A stretch of DNA of 64,000 nucleotides, taken from positions 9,973,665-10,037,664 of the forward strand of contig OY987246.1 in assembly GCA_963920765.1 (NCBI GenBank), read 5' to 3'. The position numbers and the translations under genes are program-made. Under the pieces are notes generated by a model that saw only the letters and a list, made by a program, of their open reading frames with translations, was not told the DNA's origin and did not search any database. Below, in pieces: positions 38,795 through 50,692 of the stretch (position 1 is its first letter; every line of letters begins with the position of its first letter). Origin of the DNA: Ulota crispa (Eukaryota > Streptophyta > Bryopsida > Orthotrichales > Orthotrichaceae).

Positions 38795-41615
38795 ATGGGG
38801 GAAAAGCGAGTGTATCAAGTGTGGAAGGGCAGTAATGTAAGCAATGTGCTATTTCTTTTTGGATCATCGTCGTGTTGTGGTGTGTGGAGCTCATGCCAGG
38901 TTTCCAGGGCCAGCTTCTGTGCTTGGTTGTGTGACCTACATTTTTGCCCTGTTTTGGTACTTATTGCAATTATCAGTTGTGGTGATAAGAATTTGTAAAA
39001 ATGTGAGTTTCCACGCAGGATTTTTGTGGAATTCTGTTAGTGAGCTCCAAGAGGGCTCGTATAGTCGGTAGAGGTCAATGTTCGATACCGGTTGGATAAC
39101 TTGCGTGTGATGTATTCGCTCTAAATGATGTGGTTGTAGTAGCTCAATCAATAGTCCATTCAAAATCGGTGCAGTCGACGTGATGCGTCGGGGATAGGGA
39201 TTGTAGCTCTACAGTGTCACATCGGTGGCACGTGGTTTTGGGAACCTAGATTACTGCAAGATTATCTTTGCATTGGACATCCATTTTGTAACGGGGATTG
39301 TCGAGGATATGTACGACCTTTCATAGACTAAGCCCTCCTAGCCACCAGTTTTGTTTGCAACAATCTTGTGGAGCCGCCATTTCTTTTTGGCGCCTGTGCG
39401 TATGTTATTGGTCATTTATAAGCGTTTCGATAACACTACCTCTCTTTTCAAGGGAGAACATGCTGTTGGAAATTTCTTTCCTGTAGTCTGTAAGTTTTCA
39501 GGAGGTGTGAGGATTTTTACATTGGTGTAATAGATTGTTAGATCGTTTCTCAACATCAAGGCATTCATTATGGTTACTGATTAGCTTAGAGTTTCGAAAC
39601 TTTCAAGTCTTCTTCGAAGTTGAGGACTGTAGCAATGTGACCAGGAATTTTATTCGGGTGCTGACTTTCATGTAATGAGATGGATGTATATTACGGGCAG
39701 CCTTGGAGAGAGTTCACTGTTTAGAGCGAACGGTTGTGTATGGAGATTCCTTCACCTTCGTTCTTAGCTGTGAGAGCTACCGGCTTCATTGGCTAATGGT
39801 GGAATTTATTGTTGTGCAGAAATTCTTTCTGTGCGGGAGATTAATTTTTGGTCCGGATGTGAGATCGCTGACAGTCACGGTTGTCTTGATCGTCGCGCCG
39901 GTTGTATGTTTCTGTGTCTTTGTTGGTCGTCACTTGCTTCATCATTACGCCAATAATGCGGGGATCGCAATCGTCACACTCACTGTTATTTATACAGTAT
40001 ATGTAAGTCACAACTCTTGTCATGTTTGTTTCTTGAAGAGCAATTTATCGTTGTGCATGGTTTATGGTGAGGTCGTAAGTCGTGTGCATATCTTGACTTC
40101 TTACGCTTTGGCATAAACGTGACATTGTGTAGTTGGTGCAAGTATTATTTCTCTGATTGAGGGAAGTCACTTCACATTAATGTGGTAAATTGTTGGAGCA
40201 GGTACTGCTATTGCTGCTTTTGACATCTGGAAGGGATCCTGGGATTATCCCTCGTAACTCTCACCCCCCTGAACCTGACGAGGACTTTGATCCCGCTACT
40301 CTAGGGTCTCCACAGGAATGGGGAGGTCAGACCCCTCGAACACGTTTACCGCGAACAAAGGATGTCATTGTGAATGGCGTCACAGTGAAAACAAAGTACT
40401 GCGACACGTGCATGCTTTATCGTCCGCCTCGGTGTTCTCATTGCTCCATATGCAATAATTGCGTTCTACGGTTTGACCACCATTGCCCCTGGGTTGGGCA
40501 ATGCATTGGTCAGGTATGTAGTCTGTTGATGCGCTACCTGGTTGGTTTTTTCAAATGATTGATAAGTCAACGTACCACTCTTTGATTGAATTGCGTCTAG
40601 TTGTGGTCTTGATAAGATTTTTTTTTCACTCTCTGGCATTTTTGTCCATATTGCTCATGTTCGGTTGTGTTGTGCTATGCGCAGAGAAACTATCGATTCT
40701 TTTTCTTGTTTGTTTCATCAACCTCGGTGCTGTGTATCTATGTCTTTGCAATGTGTGCATTGTACATAAAAATCTTAATGGATGATGGACATCGTACAGT
40801 ATGGAGGGCTCTTTCTAGGTCTCCAGCTTCTATCGTCCTAATGGTGTATACCTTTATATGCGTGTGGTTCGTTGGTGGTCTTACTGTGTTCCATCTGTAC
40901 CTCATTGGTACAAATCAGGTGTGTACCTTTTAGAGCCATGATGTCGTTTGACTATGTAGGTAGTTAGTTCTCGTTGGTTTTATGTTTCATGTGATTTTTG
41001 TCTGTCCTATCATGCCTTCCTTCGCCTTATCATGCCTTTTTTTGCCCGATCATGCCTTGATTTGATATCCTTGTATTGCAGACAACCTATGAGAACTTTC
41101 GGTATCGGTATGACAATAAAATCAATCCTTATAATCAAGGTTGTGCAAGCAATTTTAAGGAGATTTTCTGCACCCAGATTCCGCCTTCCAAGAATCGGTT
41201 TAGAAGTAGATTACCGGAGGTTCCTCCGGGACAACTGGGGGCGTCTGCACAGCAGACAAGAGATACTGGCAAAGGGCCTGACGTGGAACAGGGGTATAAA
41301 GCCACTTGGCCTAATGGCGAGGAGATGGTTGGAGAAGGGGGTGAACTCGAGATGGCTGGGGGCAGGGTTAGCACTGGTAGCGAACTTGGAAGTGAAATGA
41401 AAGATGGTTTTGATGCGCAACCCATGGAGCATGGGCGTCCAGCTGTAGCCCACCCACGTCGGTCTAGCTGGGGCCGAAAGAGTGGTAGTTGGGAAATCAC
41501 TCCTGACATTTTGGCCATGTCTTCTAGTGAGGGTGGTCAAGGCTACAACAACCCGAGCAACGTCCATGTCAACAGTCGTTTGAATGGAGAGGTAACGCCT
41601 CCAGGCATTCGATGA
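38795..41615 (+). CDS. DHHC-type protein S-acyltransferase (palmitoyltransferase), five exons
   Basis: This enzyme transfers palmitate to cysteines of membrane-associated proteins. Exons: 38795-38836, 39820-40002, 40202-40513, 40685-40918, 41082-41615; all phase 0, 434 residues. The start is the first ATG after an in-frame TAG and gives [14 protein letters not shown], joined to [17 protein letters not shown] as in plant family members. There are two hydrophobic segments (about 33-50 and 60-82, the latter ending [13 protein letters not shown]). The Cys-rich domain runs [23 protein letters not shown] and has [11 protein letters not shown], with the acylated Cys near residue 170. Two more hydrophobic segments follow, then the TTxE motif [10 protein letters not shown]. 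The soluble tail carries [15 protein letters not shown], conserved in the plant PAT subgroup I remember as At3g56930/At5g41060. The four-helix topology puts it in an endomembrane or plasma membrane with the active site cytosolic. Confidence 0.95.
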
Positions 41616-42642
41616 TGTGTTTTCGTCATCGACGACCACAGAGAAGCGTGGATCATATAGAATTGGACTTTAGGAATGGAGTGGGCAGAAGGTGGTCTTG
41701 AGGCGTAGATCAACTACTCTGACAAGTTAATCCACGTCATTAGTGGCGAGTGGATGACATGCGCTTGTAGAATAAGAACAGGTTGCTGAACAGAAGATGC
41801 TCATGCGCGTCATCTTTGAGGAAAATGATTGGCCATTCAAAGGCAAGTGCAAAACGGAGTGATAAGACAAGTGATGTTCATGACACCCTTGGCGTTGGTG
41901 CTTTTGACGCAAAGCAGCCAAACGGTTCACTGTTCTTCTATTCGACGCTCCCACCAGATGAAGATCTGACCTGGTTTTTGTGTTTCTTTCTCAACACTAA
42001 ATGCCAGCAGTCTTTCGTGTTGTCTTTAACCTCAGGATGGTCACTGGCTTTACTCAGGTGTTTAATTTTAGACGGTTCCAGTCTTGATGTGTAGTATGGC
42101 TCGATGATTGTAATGTATTGCTTGTTATTAATTGGACAAACCTATCCATTTGTAACCTGTGTCTTCAAGTGTGCTGTCTGTGAGCAACGACTTCTTTGTC
42201 CAGTATTTTGCATCAACTGGGTAATGTTTTTCGTCGATTGCAGCAACAGGGATAATGCCCTTACACCTTTAGTTAGCAACTCAAGGTATGGAACTCTTTC
42301 AGAAACAGTTCTTCGTTTGATGCAATGCGACACCGTGTCCTATTATCCACTTATTAATGTGAATTCTTTTCTCTTGAAAAGTGTCTTTGTAAAGGATCGT
42401 TTTATCACGGCGATAGTGTTGGATACTCTGTGTTATCAGAAGCATTTTGACGTGTGTAGGAGTGATTCTACGAGAGCAGTATAGGGTTGTGGAGAGATCT
42501 ATTTTGAACATGATCCAAGTCTGTTAAGATCAAACTTTCACTGTGTATGGGTTTCTTATGTCATTACTAAGTGGGAGGTTGTAGACTACTATGGGTGGAC
42601 AAGTTTTGTTTCCAATCAAGGATTAGGGGCCTTTAAAATTTA
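41616..42642 (+). other. 3' flank of the acyltransferase gene
   Basis: Sequence of about 45% GC follows the stop and holds overlapping short ORFs (103 and 126 codons) without recognisable motifs. It is probably 3' UTR and spacer, because composition stays gene-like up to about 42600, where a transposon begins. The poly(A) site cannot be set by eye. Confidence 0.45.
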
Positions 42643-42960
42643 AGGTAAGATAGGAACACCCATAAGCGTTAGTGTCCCCACAACGGTTACTTCTAAAATC
42701 TTGGAAAATATGTAGAAGTAGATAGATGTAATTACAAGGATGTACAACATGTGAACATAAAACCTTAGTGTTGGTTATGGGTGCAATGGCAGTTTGCTCT
42801 TTCAAAATTCACAACTTATTCTCACAATATCCAATTAATACATTCAAAAGTGCAAACTCATTATTTTACTGTTCCTAACAGGATCCTATAATTTGCTAAA
42901 TGTTTATTAATAGTCATCATGTTCAAAACCCTTCAACTCACGCTTATTGGTGTTCCTACC
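42643..42960 (+). mobile_element. MITE family C, copy 2
   Basis: It is homologous along its length to 21764-22075, including AGTAGATAGATGTAATTACAAGG and AGGATCCTATAATTTGC. The ends read GGTAAGATAGGAACACCCA and TTGGTGTTCCTACC; the left end has a small insertion relative to the family. TTAA occurs on both outer sides. Confidence 0.85.
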
Positions 42961-44175
42961 TTAAGGCACGTTTACACCGCGTCTAACAAGTCCAAGTTTA
43001 TGAAAGAATGAGCTCTTGGTAATAGGGTTGGTAAAGGAGACGGGATCAGGTCCTCATTTATTTTAGCATCCTTTACATCAGCGGTCAGTTTGATTCACCA
43101 CCGGAATTATGAGTAGTCGAAATTGTTGTCGTCTTTGAGGCCATCTAGAAATGCTGGTGGGGGTTCTGTGATTCAAGTTTTATAGAATGATTTGAAGTTC
43201 TTTCTCCCTGCATGCTGAAGTCTTTGTCCAGGTTAGGTGACCGGATGATTTTTCCTACAATGCAGGCTGTGAAGATGTCACTGGGAGGATAGCCGTTCTA
43301 CGTTTGTACGTCAACACTCTCTTCCTGATTCCTGTATAACCATCAGAATATATCACACTGGAAAGTTTGGTCAAGTGTTGAAATGTTCGAGATTTTCCAA
43401 TGATTTCTGGTGCGTTGGTAGTGTTGAAGCTGATCAATGATTGATTCTGAATTTCTTGTTTCCTTTCAAACTCTTTCCTTTTATACGGATTTGATGTACT
43501 AATTGCCACTAGTCACTTGCTTGAAGGCGAAGACATTGATGGCTAGAATATTGGCTGAAGTTCCATTTCTGTATGTCTAATTAATATTACAAATCTGATC
43601 TGTTGTGTGAGAATTATTTGAATCTTTAGGTGTGGCCTGGATTTTTCAAATCAATTAATTGAAAGAGTTTTTAACTGGCTAACTATACCAAATATAACTA
43701 AAACGGAAGTTTCATCTGTTTTATGTTGGGTTCGAAACTTTGCAAAACTGTTCCACCTTCTAATTATTAACTCAAACCTTGTTTGGTAGTATATCTGTCA
43801 AGCTTTATAGGGCCACTATGAGCAATTAGTTCTATAAACTTCATGTTGCGTGGTTTGTAGCACGTGGCTAACAAGGCCGACAACTTCAAAATTTTCAACT
43901 GATGACTTTGATTTTACACCTTGGGCATCTTGAGTAAATGCACATCACGACTATACAAAGTTTTGTACTATTGTGGCAGTAAGATTGTGCATGTGAAAAT
44001 GGCTTAAAAAATGTTTATGGAATCTCAAAAATTAAGGTGGTTCAACGCTTTGTCTAATTTATCACCATCACAACTAAACAATGGATTTCAAGGCTTGGCA
44101 GTTGTCTTAGCAAAATCTATATTTTTCTCCATCTCTAATATGAAATTTTCAACTCTATATTTCTTATATGGTGTA
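42961..44175. other. Spacer, no feature recognised
   Basis: About 1.2 kb. The only ORF of note (84 codons, minus, 43255-43509) shows no domain. Confidence 0.45.
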
Positions 44176-44382
44176 TGACACTTATAACCAACAACTCCCA
44201 ATTTAAGTGGTTAGCCTAAGGTTTTGTCAAAAAAAAGTTATCAAAAAATTGAGTCCACCAAGAATCCAAGATGAAGCTTAAACCCTAAGCTTCATCATGA
44301 TGGATTTGGTTTTTTGATAATTTTTTTTTGACAAGGCCTTAGGTTAACCACTTGAATTGAGAGCTGTTGGATATAAGTGTCA
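44176..44382. repeat. 207-bp near-perfect inverted repeat (hairpin)
   Basis: The arms start TGACACTTATA and end TATAAGTGTCA, and pair almost continuously for about 100 bp. Matched stretches include AAGTGGTTA/TAACCACTT, CCTAAGG/CCTTAGG, TTGTCAAAAAAAA/TTTTTTTTGACAA and an inner palindrome GATGAAGCTTA...TAAGCTTCATC with a loop of only a few bases (near AACCC). Mismatches are mainly single-base, with one roughly 5-nt bulge. It could be a MITE or a small-RNA-producing hairpin; no other copy was noticed in the window. Confidence 0.85.
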
Positions 44383-45477
44383 TGCACTAGAGTAGTTTTG
44401 GTTCCTTGTGGTATGCCTCCTTTTCTCATGCAAGAGAGCCCATGCTTGCACTTTTCTACACTTGGCTTGGTGCACAAAGCTTTTTGGTTGAGAACATGCA
44501 ATCTTGAAAACGTACACTATTATTTTCTCTTTCAAAAATGCTCCAAGAAAATTTGTTGTCCTCCTAGAATTAACACCCCCAATGGAAAATTCATATCAAG
44601 AGAACAATTATGAAACTTGTAATGTTTAGTTTTCAAACTCTCATTGAGTGTTTGCACCAAGGGGTATTGTTTTCACCCAAATTCACTCTGACATCCTATG
44701 ACATGACTAGTGGGTTATATCTCAAACTTGTGAAGATTATAATTTGCTCCCATGAGATCATAATTTTCAAAAAACATAGACATTGGAATGGGAGAATGAG
44801 GATCTTTAAACCCCAAAGTGAGGATGGGTTTTCTAGTTCCACCCTGTTCCACACTCACTCTTGAAGGTTATCTTTTTCCCTTTTTTGTGAATGAACTCTC
44901 AACAATAGGAGGTCTTAAATATCTCAAATAATCAATGAACAAGTGGTCATTCACTGGTTAATATGCAATCACAACTCCCAAGAGGTTGTCATGGCTTGTT
45001 CACGGAGTGACTTGGCTAGGTTGTTCACAAATCTTATTCACGTGAACAAAACTGATGTGGACTGCCATATGTGAAATACCCTAATATTAGGAGTATTTAT
45101 TGTCACATGGATTAAACTCCTCTATAGAACCTGCCCGCATGGCTATGTTTTATCCTCAAGTTTTCATCACCCCTGGTGTGAATATACTCTAATAGAACGT
45201 GACTCTAGTACTGAGAGAACGGAGTGAGCAATGAACAGGGAAAAATCCTTTATGCAGGGGTGTGGTGATAGTAGGGGAAGTGATATTAAAGAGGTATGCC
45301 TGTACTTCCCAGCCGTCCAATCCGCATTTCCACACTACACTCCCTGCAGCACAAGACCCTCCGTCACCCTCGTAACGGGAAAACTCTCGTGAGGACGATC
45401 GAGACCAGTTGACGATCTCTGGTGGAGTTTGCCGACTCCTTCTATCATAGTCAGTCTGTATCAATTGATCCATTCCA
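44383..45477. other. Spacer and upstream region of the asparaginase gene
   Basis: It contains short ORFs without motifs. A loose foldback at about 44905-45074 has TAGGAGGTCTTAAATAT and ATATGTGAAATACCCTAATA at its ends and repeats the GTTCAC/GTGAAC theme of the element at 8384. From about 45180 the composition becomes gene-like; this is probably promoter and leader. Confidence 0.4.
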
Positions 45478-48400
45478 ATGGGGTGGGCAATTGCACTCCA
45501 CGGAGGCGCGGGCGACATTTCCAAAGACCTGCCTGCAGCTCGCAAGCAAGCGGTGGAGGCTTGCCTGGCGCACTGCCTTCGCCTGGGAGTGTCCGCTCTT
45601 CAATCTTCCCACTCGGCTCTCGACGTGGCGGAGCTTGTGGTACGCCGTTTCCTTACTCACACGTCAAAAAAAATCCATAGAATGTTCTTTTTTCACGTTC
45701 ATTGCAAAATGCATCTTGTTCTTGAGTATCATTGTCTGTGACACTTCAAGAATCTCCATGCGATCTCGCCGGACTAGTGATTTTATGTGATTCTCTTAAG
45801 GTCATATTTACTGTTGCAAACGCATCTTGAAACATCCATTTCGTCGTTGACAAGAACTTCTCACTCGTGACTTTCTTGAAAATTTTATTATGTAGATGGA
45901 AACCAAAAATGACTTTAAAGAAGGGACCGACTAGGTGGACACCCCCCAATTGCTACGCGCAAGGCACCCGCATAGCCAAATCTATTAAACTTGAGGTTAT
46001 TACTACACTGAAATATGAAATATAATCAAAGCAATATTTTTAGCATGCATCTGTGTTTACAAGCGCTCCAAAAATACAACAAATTTGCCTCGTGACACAG
46101 TCAAGAGTCAAACCAATGAATGAAGAGAGCAACTGGTTTAACTCTTAACCCTGTCACAAATGAGGCAAATTTGTTGTGTGTTCACAACGCTTGAAGATGT
46201 ACGCTTAAGTATTGCTTTGATTTATTTCATATTTTAGCATAATAACAATCTCAAATTTAATAGATTTGGCTATGGGGTGTCCGCATAGCAATTTGGGGGT
46301 GTCCACCTAGTCATTCCCTTAAAGAATTGTGACATTCAGTGTAGAGAGCATGCATGGTGTGATTAGGGATCGGTGCGTCTTCTTTCGTTTTCCAAAGGCG
46401 TTGATACTGCATAAATTCGGTTTTAGCTCGTTCTTGCAACGTTGTTGAGAGAGAAAGAGCTGCTCAAGAACGTTTTAGGCTCACATGGAAATGTCTTACT
46501 GATTTGTGTGTAATTCTATGAATGGTTGAGTTTGATGTAAGGTAGCAGCACTCATAACCGTCAAATTAAGGGTTTTGTACATGATGACTATTAACAAACA
46601 TCTAGCAAATTATAGGATCCTATTAGCAAGAGAAAAATGATGATTTTGCACTTTCAAATGTGTTATTTGAATACTGCAAGAAAAGTTGTGAATTTTTAAA
46701 GAGCCGACTGCAATGGCACCTAATACCAACACTAAGGTTTCATGTTCACATGTTGTACATCCTTGTAATTACATCTATTCACTTCCACAGATTTTCCAAG
46801 ATTTTGGAGGTGATGGTTATGGGTGTTGCTACCCATGCGTCTTTGTTCACTTACAAAATTTAGGAATGTCTGTTTGATTTTTGTGACAAGATCAGGGAAC
46901 TTTCTTCACGTGTGGAAATGGACTGGAGAGTTTCTCTGTGCTTGTGTTCGTCATGCTCATGGAATATCGTTTTTTAGGTTAAAGAGTTGGAGGCAAATCC
47001 AGCGTTCAATGCTGGGCGAGGGTCGGTGTTAACAACGGAAGGGACGGTGGAGATGGAGGCGTGCATCATGGATGGACCGACGATGAACTGCGGTGCGGTG
47101 TCGGGGCTGTCCAGCGTGGTACATCCGATCAGTTTGGCTCGCTTGGTAATGGAGAGGACGCCTCACATCTACCTTGCTTTCGACGGAGCCGAAGCCTTTG
47201 CTCGCCAGCAGGTCAGCCATCTCCTCTTCTGACTCTCCCCTTCGTCATCTCTCCTTTCGAGTTTTTCCCTTGCAAACTAAGATTACTGTTGGATGCTTCT
47301 AGAGGATACAATTGGCATTTTCACACATGTAAGGGACTATCTTTTTTGAAAGATACATGGAGCTGTGGAGAGATATTTGAGTAAAGAAGTCAATTGTGTT
47401 GATCCCTATGTATGAGTTGCTTTATGCAATTTCAAAGTAGAAGGTTGTAGATCACGAAAGAGTGGTTATAGGACCTGTAGCTAAGTCATGTGTACGCCAC
47501 TTGCTATTCCCTCCTTTCGAGCTTTTCCCTTGCAAACGAAGATTACTGTTGGATGCTTCTAGAGGATACAATTTGCGTCGTTTTTAGGCATTTTCACACA
47601 TGTAAGGGATTGTCTTTTATGAAAGATCCATGGAGCTGTGGAGATATATTTGAGTAAAGATGTCAGTTATGTTGATCCCTATGTAAATTTCAAAGCAGAA
47701 GGTTGTAGATCACGAAAGAGTGGTTATAGACATGTAGCTAAGTCATGTGTGCGCCACTTGCTATTAAGTCTCACCAAGTGCATGAGTAGATGAGCTTGTT
47801 GTCGGTGACAAGAGTCGGTATATGAGACAAGATTAGGCCTTAATGGTTTAATATTCTCTACTTGAAAACTACTTTGAAGGGTGGAATCTTTGGGCAACCA
47901 ATCGTTTTGGAACTGTGACAGGGAGTGGAGATCAAAGAACCCAGCTTCTTCATCACAAAAGAAAATCAGGAGCGCCTTGCACGAGCTCAAGAACAGAATC
48001 TTGTGCAGGTCAATTTCTACCGTGAGAGATGGATGGACTTTAAGGCATTACCAAGAAAACTTTGTAGATAGTTTGGTCCACGAGTTTCAGTCAGATCCCA
48101 AGTAGTTCACCATCCTTGTGTCAGGAAATCACACTAATCAAGATTTGGAGTATCCCTGTCAAGGTGTTTTCCATAACATGGGACATCAATTATCATGCAA
48201 AATCAACACCTCTCATGCTATCAAGTTCAATCCTTGGTCAGTGGTGAAAACAGGGAATCATGAGTCTTGGGGCCAAATGACTAAGGAGTTTCTTCGTAGT
48301 GATGAGCATTTTGGGCATCAGCTAACTTGTGGTTGCTAGGCATTCAGGACACGTAGGAAGGATCTTGACAATTTCAAAGAAATCTGATTCTCTTTCTGGT

Positions 48401-49569
48401 GGAGGCAGTTGGATTACACTAAGTATTCCACCACGACTTTGGCAGCTCACAATCAAGACCTGCCAAACGATTTCCACAAACCTGAGTTCGAAACTGTGGG
48501 TTGCGTTGCAGTGGACATGCAAGGCAATTGCGCCGCTGCCACTTCCACTGGTGGATTGGTGAACAAAATGCTTGGTCGTATAGGTAATGTGAACAAAATC
48601 TTTGGTCCCATTCAATTCCCAGCCTTTCTACTTACACTTCCTTTCAAAATCTCTAAGTTTCTGCCAACAATGTATTTTCCGTAGTTAAATACACCTATCA
48701 TCATGCCGTACCATGCTCTCCAGATGTTGTGGTACCAAACCTTGGGAGCAGAATAATTGTTTGTTGGCAAGTTTATGTGGAAAAAGCATTCAATCCAAAG
48801 CCAAGTTTCGTTCTAGGTGGTTTGAGACCCCTTTCTTGGGGTTCCCACAAATGTTCTAAATCTCAAGTTGTTGAAAATTAGCTGACTCATACATCATAAC
48901 GTCGCTTGAAGCTTATTACAATTGCCAATCACAACTCTTAGTTTTATGTGCTCCTAAAACATAACGGAACCCTGACCCTGGTGAAGTCAGAATTCAAGGT
49001 TTGGTAACCTTTAGTGAATCGTGAGGGGCGAGTGATCCTGAATTTAATTTTCGTAATTAGCTCAAGTGGCTAAAAACACTGCTAAGTGTGCTAAACTTTA
49101 AGCTCAACTCTCTGATATTCACAGTTTTTGGAGTATGTAGGCAGAAGATTTGCGAAGGTTAGCCTCGTGTGTGAACACTGGTAGGGGCTAAGTCACTATG
49201 GAAATTCTCCTTAATTGAATGATAGTTGTTGCCAGTGGCCTGAACCGGAGAGTGCAATTGGCAGGAGACACACCGGTGGTGGGAGCGGGGAACTATGCCA
49301 ATCCGCTGTGTGCAGTGTCAGCTACCGGGAGAGGGGAAGCCATCATCAAGGCCACGGTATCACGGGAGGTGGCCGCCATCATGGAGTACAAGCAAGTGCC
49401 GCTGGCGGAGGCCGTGGCCGAGGTCATAGAGCAGCGGCTCCCCGTCGGCAAGGGCGGCCTCGTGGCTGTGTCCGCCTCTGGCGATGTGGCCATGGCTTTC
49501 AACACCACTGGCATGTACCGAGCTTGCATGAAAGAAGGAGGACCCGAGGAAGTTGGCATCTGGCACTAA
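45478..49569 (+). CDS. Isoaspartyl peptidase / L-asparaginase (Ntn-hydrolase), five exons
   Basis: It hydrolyses L-asparagine and beta-aspartyl dipeptides after autocleavage into alpha and beta subunits. Exons: 45478-45639, 46978-47211, 47922-48008, 48409-48583, 49265-49569; continuous frame, 320 residues, the usual length for the family. Landmarks: the start [13 protein letters not shown], then [48 protein letters not shown], and [13 protein letters not shown]. The nucleophile region ETVGCVAVD has Thr190 (codon 48493-48495). [25 protein letters not shown] and the C-terminus FNTTGMYRA follow. The residue before the nucleophile is Glu; plant relatives I remember have Gly there. Acidic P1 residues occur in aspartylglucosaminidase and taspase, so cleavage may still work. 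The start matches the family N-terminus exactly. Introns 1 and 2 are enlarged by repeats. Confidence 0.94.
45913..46324. mobile_element. 412-bp foldback element in asparaginase intron 1
   Basis: The long inverted arms (about 150-170 bp each) match closely. Left arm: GACTAGGTGGACACCCCCC, CATAGCCAAATCTATTAAA and TTGAGGTTATTA. These meet their reverse complements at 46230-46315. The ends are CTTTAAAGAAGGGA and TCCCTTAAAG. The centre (about 46085-46150) still pairs in part (CAACAAATTTGCCTC against GAGGCAAATTTGTTG). There is no ORF. It is probably a MITE with nearly full-length arms. Confidence 0.85.
46541..46833 (-). mobile_element. MITE family C, copy 3, inverted, in asparaginase intron 1
   Basis: The reverse complement aligns with 21764-22075 and 42643-42960, including the AGGATCCTATNATTTG box, the TACAACATGTGAAC box and AATCTTGGAAAATCTGTGGAAG. 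The ends are GGTAGCAGCACTCATAACC and GGTTATGGGTGTTGCTACC. It ends about 145 bp before exon 2. Confidence 0.85.
47251..47766. repeat. 260-bp direct tandem duplication in asparaginase intron 2
   Basis: Both units begin CTCCTTTCGAG (47251 and 47511) and end CGCCACTTGCTATT. Shared text includes AGATTACTGTTGGATGCTTC and GAAGGTTGTAGATCACGAAA. The differences are point changes and small indels, so the duplication is fairly recent. The copies are adjacent with no spacer. Confidence 0.92.
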
Positions 49570-49869
49570 TGAACTGCCTACTTCTGCTGAGGTGCTGTAT
49601 TCTGAAAATCCAGTGCCATTGGATATGCGTACCATTTGATCTATTATTCCTTTTTTCCTGGATTGAAGGAGCCTGTATTGTGGTATCAAAAAAGAAGTGA
49701 AAAAATTTCAGCTATGTCTAGTTCCGAAGGATTATTTTGTGGATCGAAGAGGAGAAGAGTTCGTCTTCACTTGTGGTAAAGCCCTTGAGGGCGTATCAGG
49801 GGTGGCGACCCCGTGCCTAATTAGACAGTTTAATTAGCATAATATTTGAAGTACAATGTAGTCACAAAG

Positions 49870-50690
49870 CCATGTGACTTTGCTCCCTATTTGATTGCAG
49901 AAGGTTGGGAAACCATTCTGCCATGGTAGTGGATTCTAAGATAGCCATACCCTTGTCTGAACGTGGGAACGCATGCAACGTTCTCCAGTTAGCGAATTCT
50001 GAATATAAAGTAGGAGTCCATGCGTTGCTCAAAATCCTGTCTCCCAGTTGCATCTCTGACCTGAATACTTTGCCACATCAAATAACCCAGATGTACCAGA
50101 GAATGTGCCCCTTAAGTATATTCCAAGGCTGCTTGCTATATACGAACTTAGCACCTGGGCTTGAGGTGGTTACTTCGAAGTGATACAATATTGCTTCCGT
50201 CCAAAGTTGGGCCTTTTGCTGCATGCGCAATTTGGCAGGCCCTACGCCGTATTTCACTAGCAAAAGGACAGGTCCAAGTGAAGAGGTGTTCCTGGTTCTC
50301 AAGTGAGTGTTGGTTGCACATTCTGCGCAGTGTAACGTTACTCGTACAATTTTGGCTAGCCAAGCTCTCGTGGCAAGGCCGAGGTTGACCAAAGTCCATA
50401 GGAATGCGGCCTGCTTCCGAGGGCGCGATCCGTGCCAGAGGAATGAGAAGAACTTGTCTTTTTGTTTGGGAGTATATCCTAAATTCCTAACGCGTCCATC
50501 GTTTTGCCGGCCCTGGACTCCTCTCCGGCCATGATTAGTGCTATTGAATAGCCGCGTTTAGCTGAGTATTCGTAGTACGGGACAGCCTTGTGCTGTTTGA
50601 GTTTGTTCCATCGCCACTCCTCTGGGTCTCATTGCCAGTCCCGTGGGTCCCATTGGAGCTCGCCCACGTATCCCAGAGGGTAGAGCCATG
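49870..50690 (-). pseudogene. LINE reverse-transcriptase 3' fragment (zinc-binding RT domain), decayed
   Basis: On the minus strand, pieces in shifting frames read like the C-terminal region of plant LINE ORF2. Examples are WDPRDWQ...DPEEWRWNKL, then KFFSFLWHGSRPRKQAAFLW, NLGLATRAWLAK, and a zinc-knuckle-like EHLFTWTCPFASEIRR. Stops and frameshifts interrupt it. It continues, after a gap filled by another element, in 51402-52070. Its ends were not resolved precisely. Confidence 0.72.
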
Positions 50691-50692
50691 CT

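Noticed and set aside
39047-39105. tRNA-like patch with a GTTCGATACC phrase
   Set aside because: No acceptor stem or anticodon arm can be folded around it, and it lies inside acyltransferase intron 1.
49219-49700. 161-codon ORF overlapping the last asparaginase exon
   Set aside because: It is the +2 frame shadow of exon 5; the true frame carries the FNTTGMYRA end.
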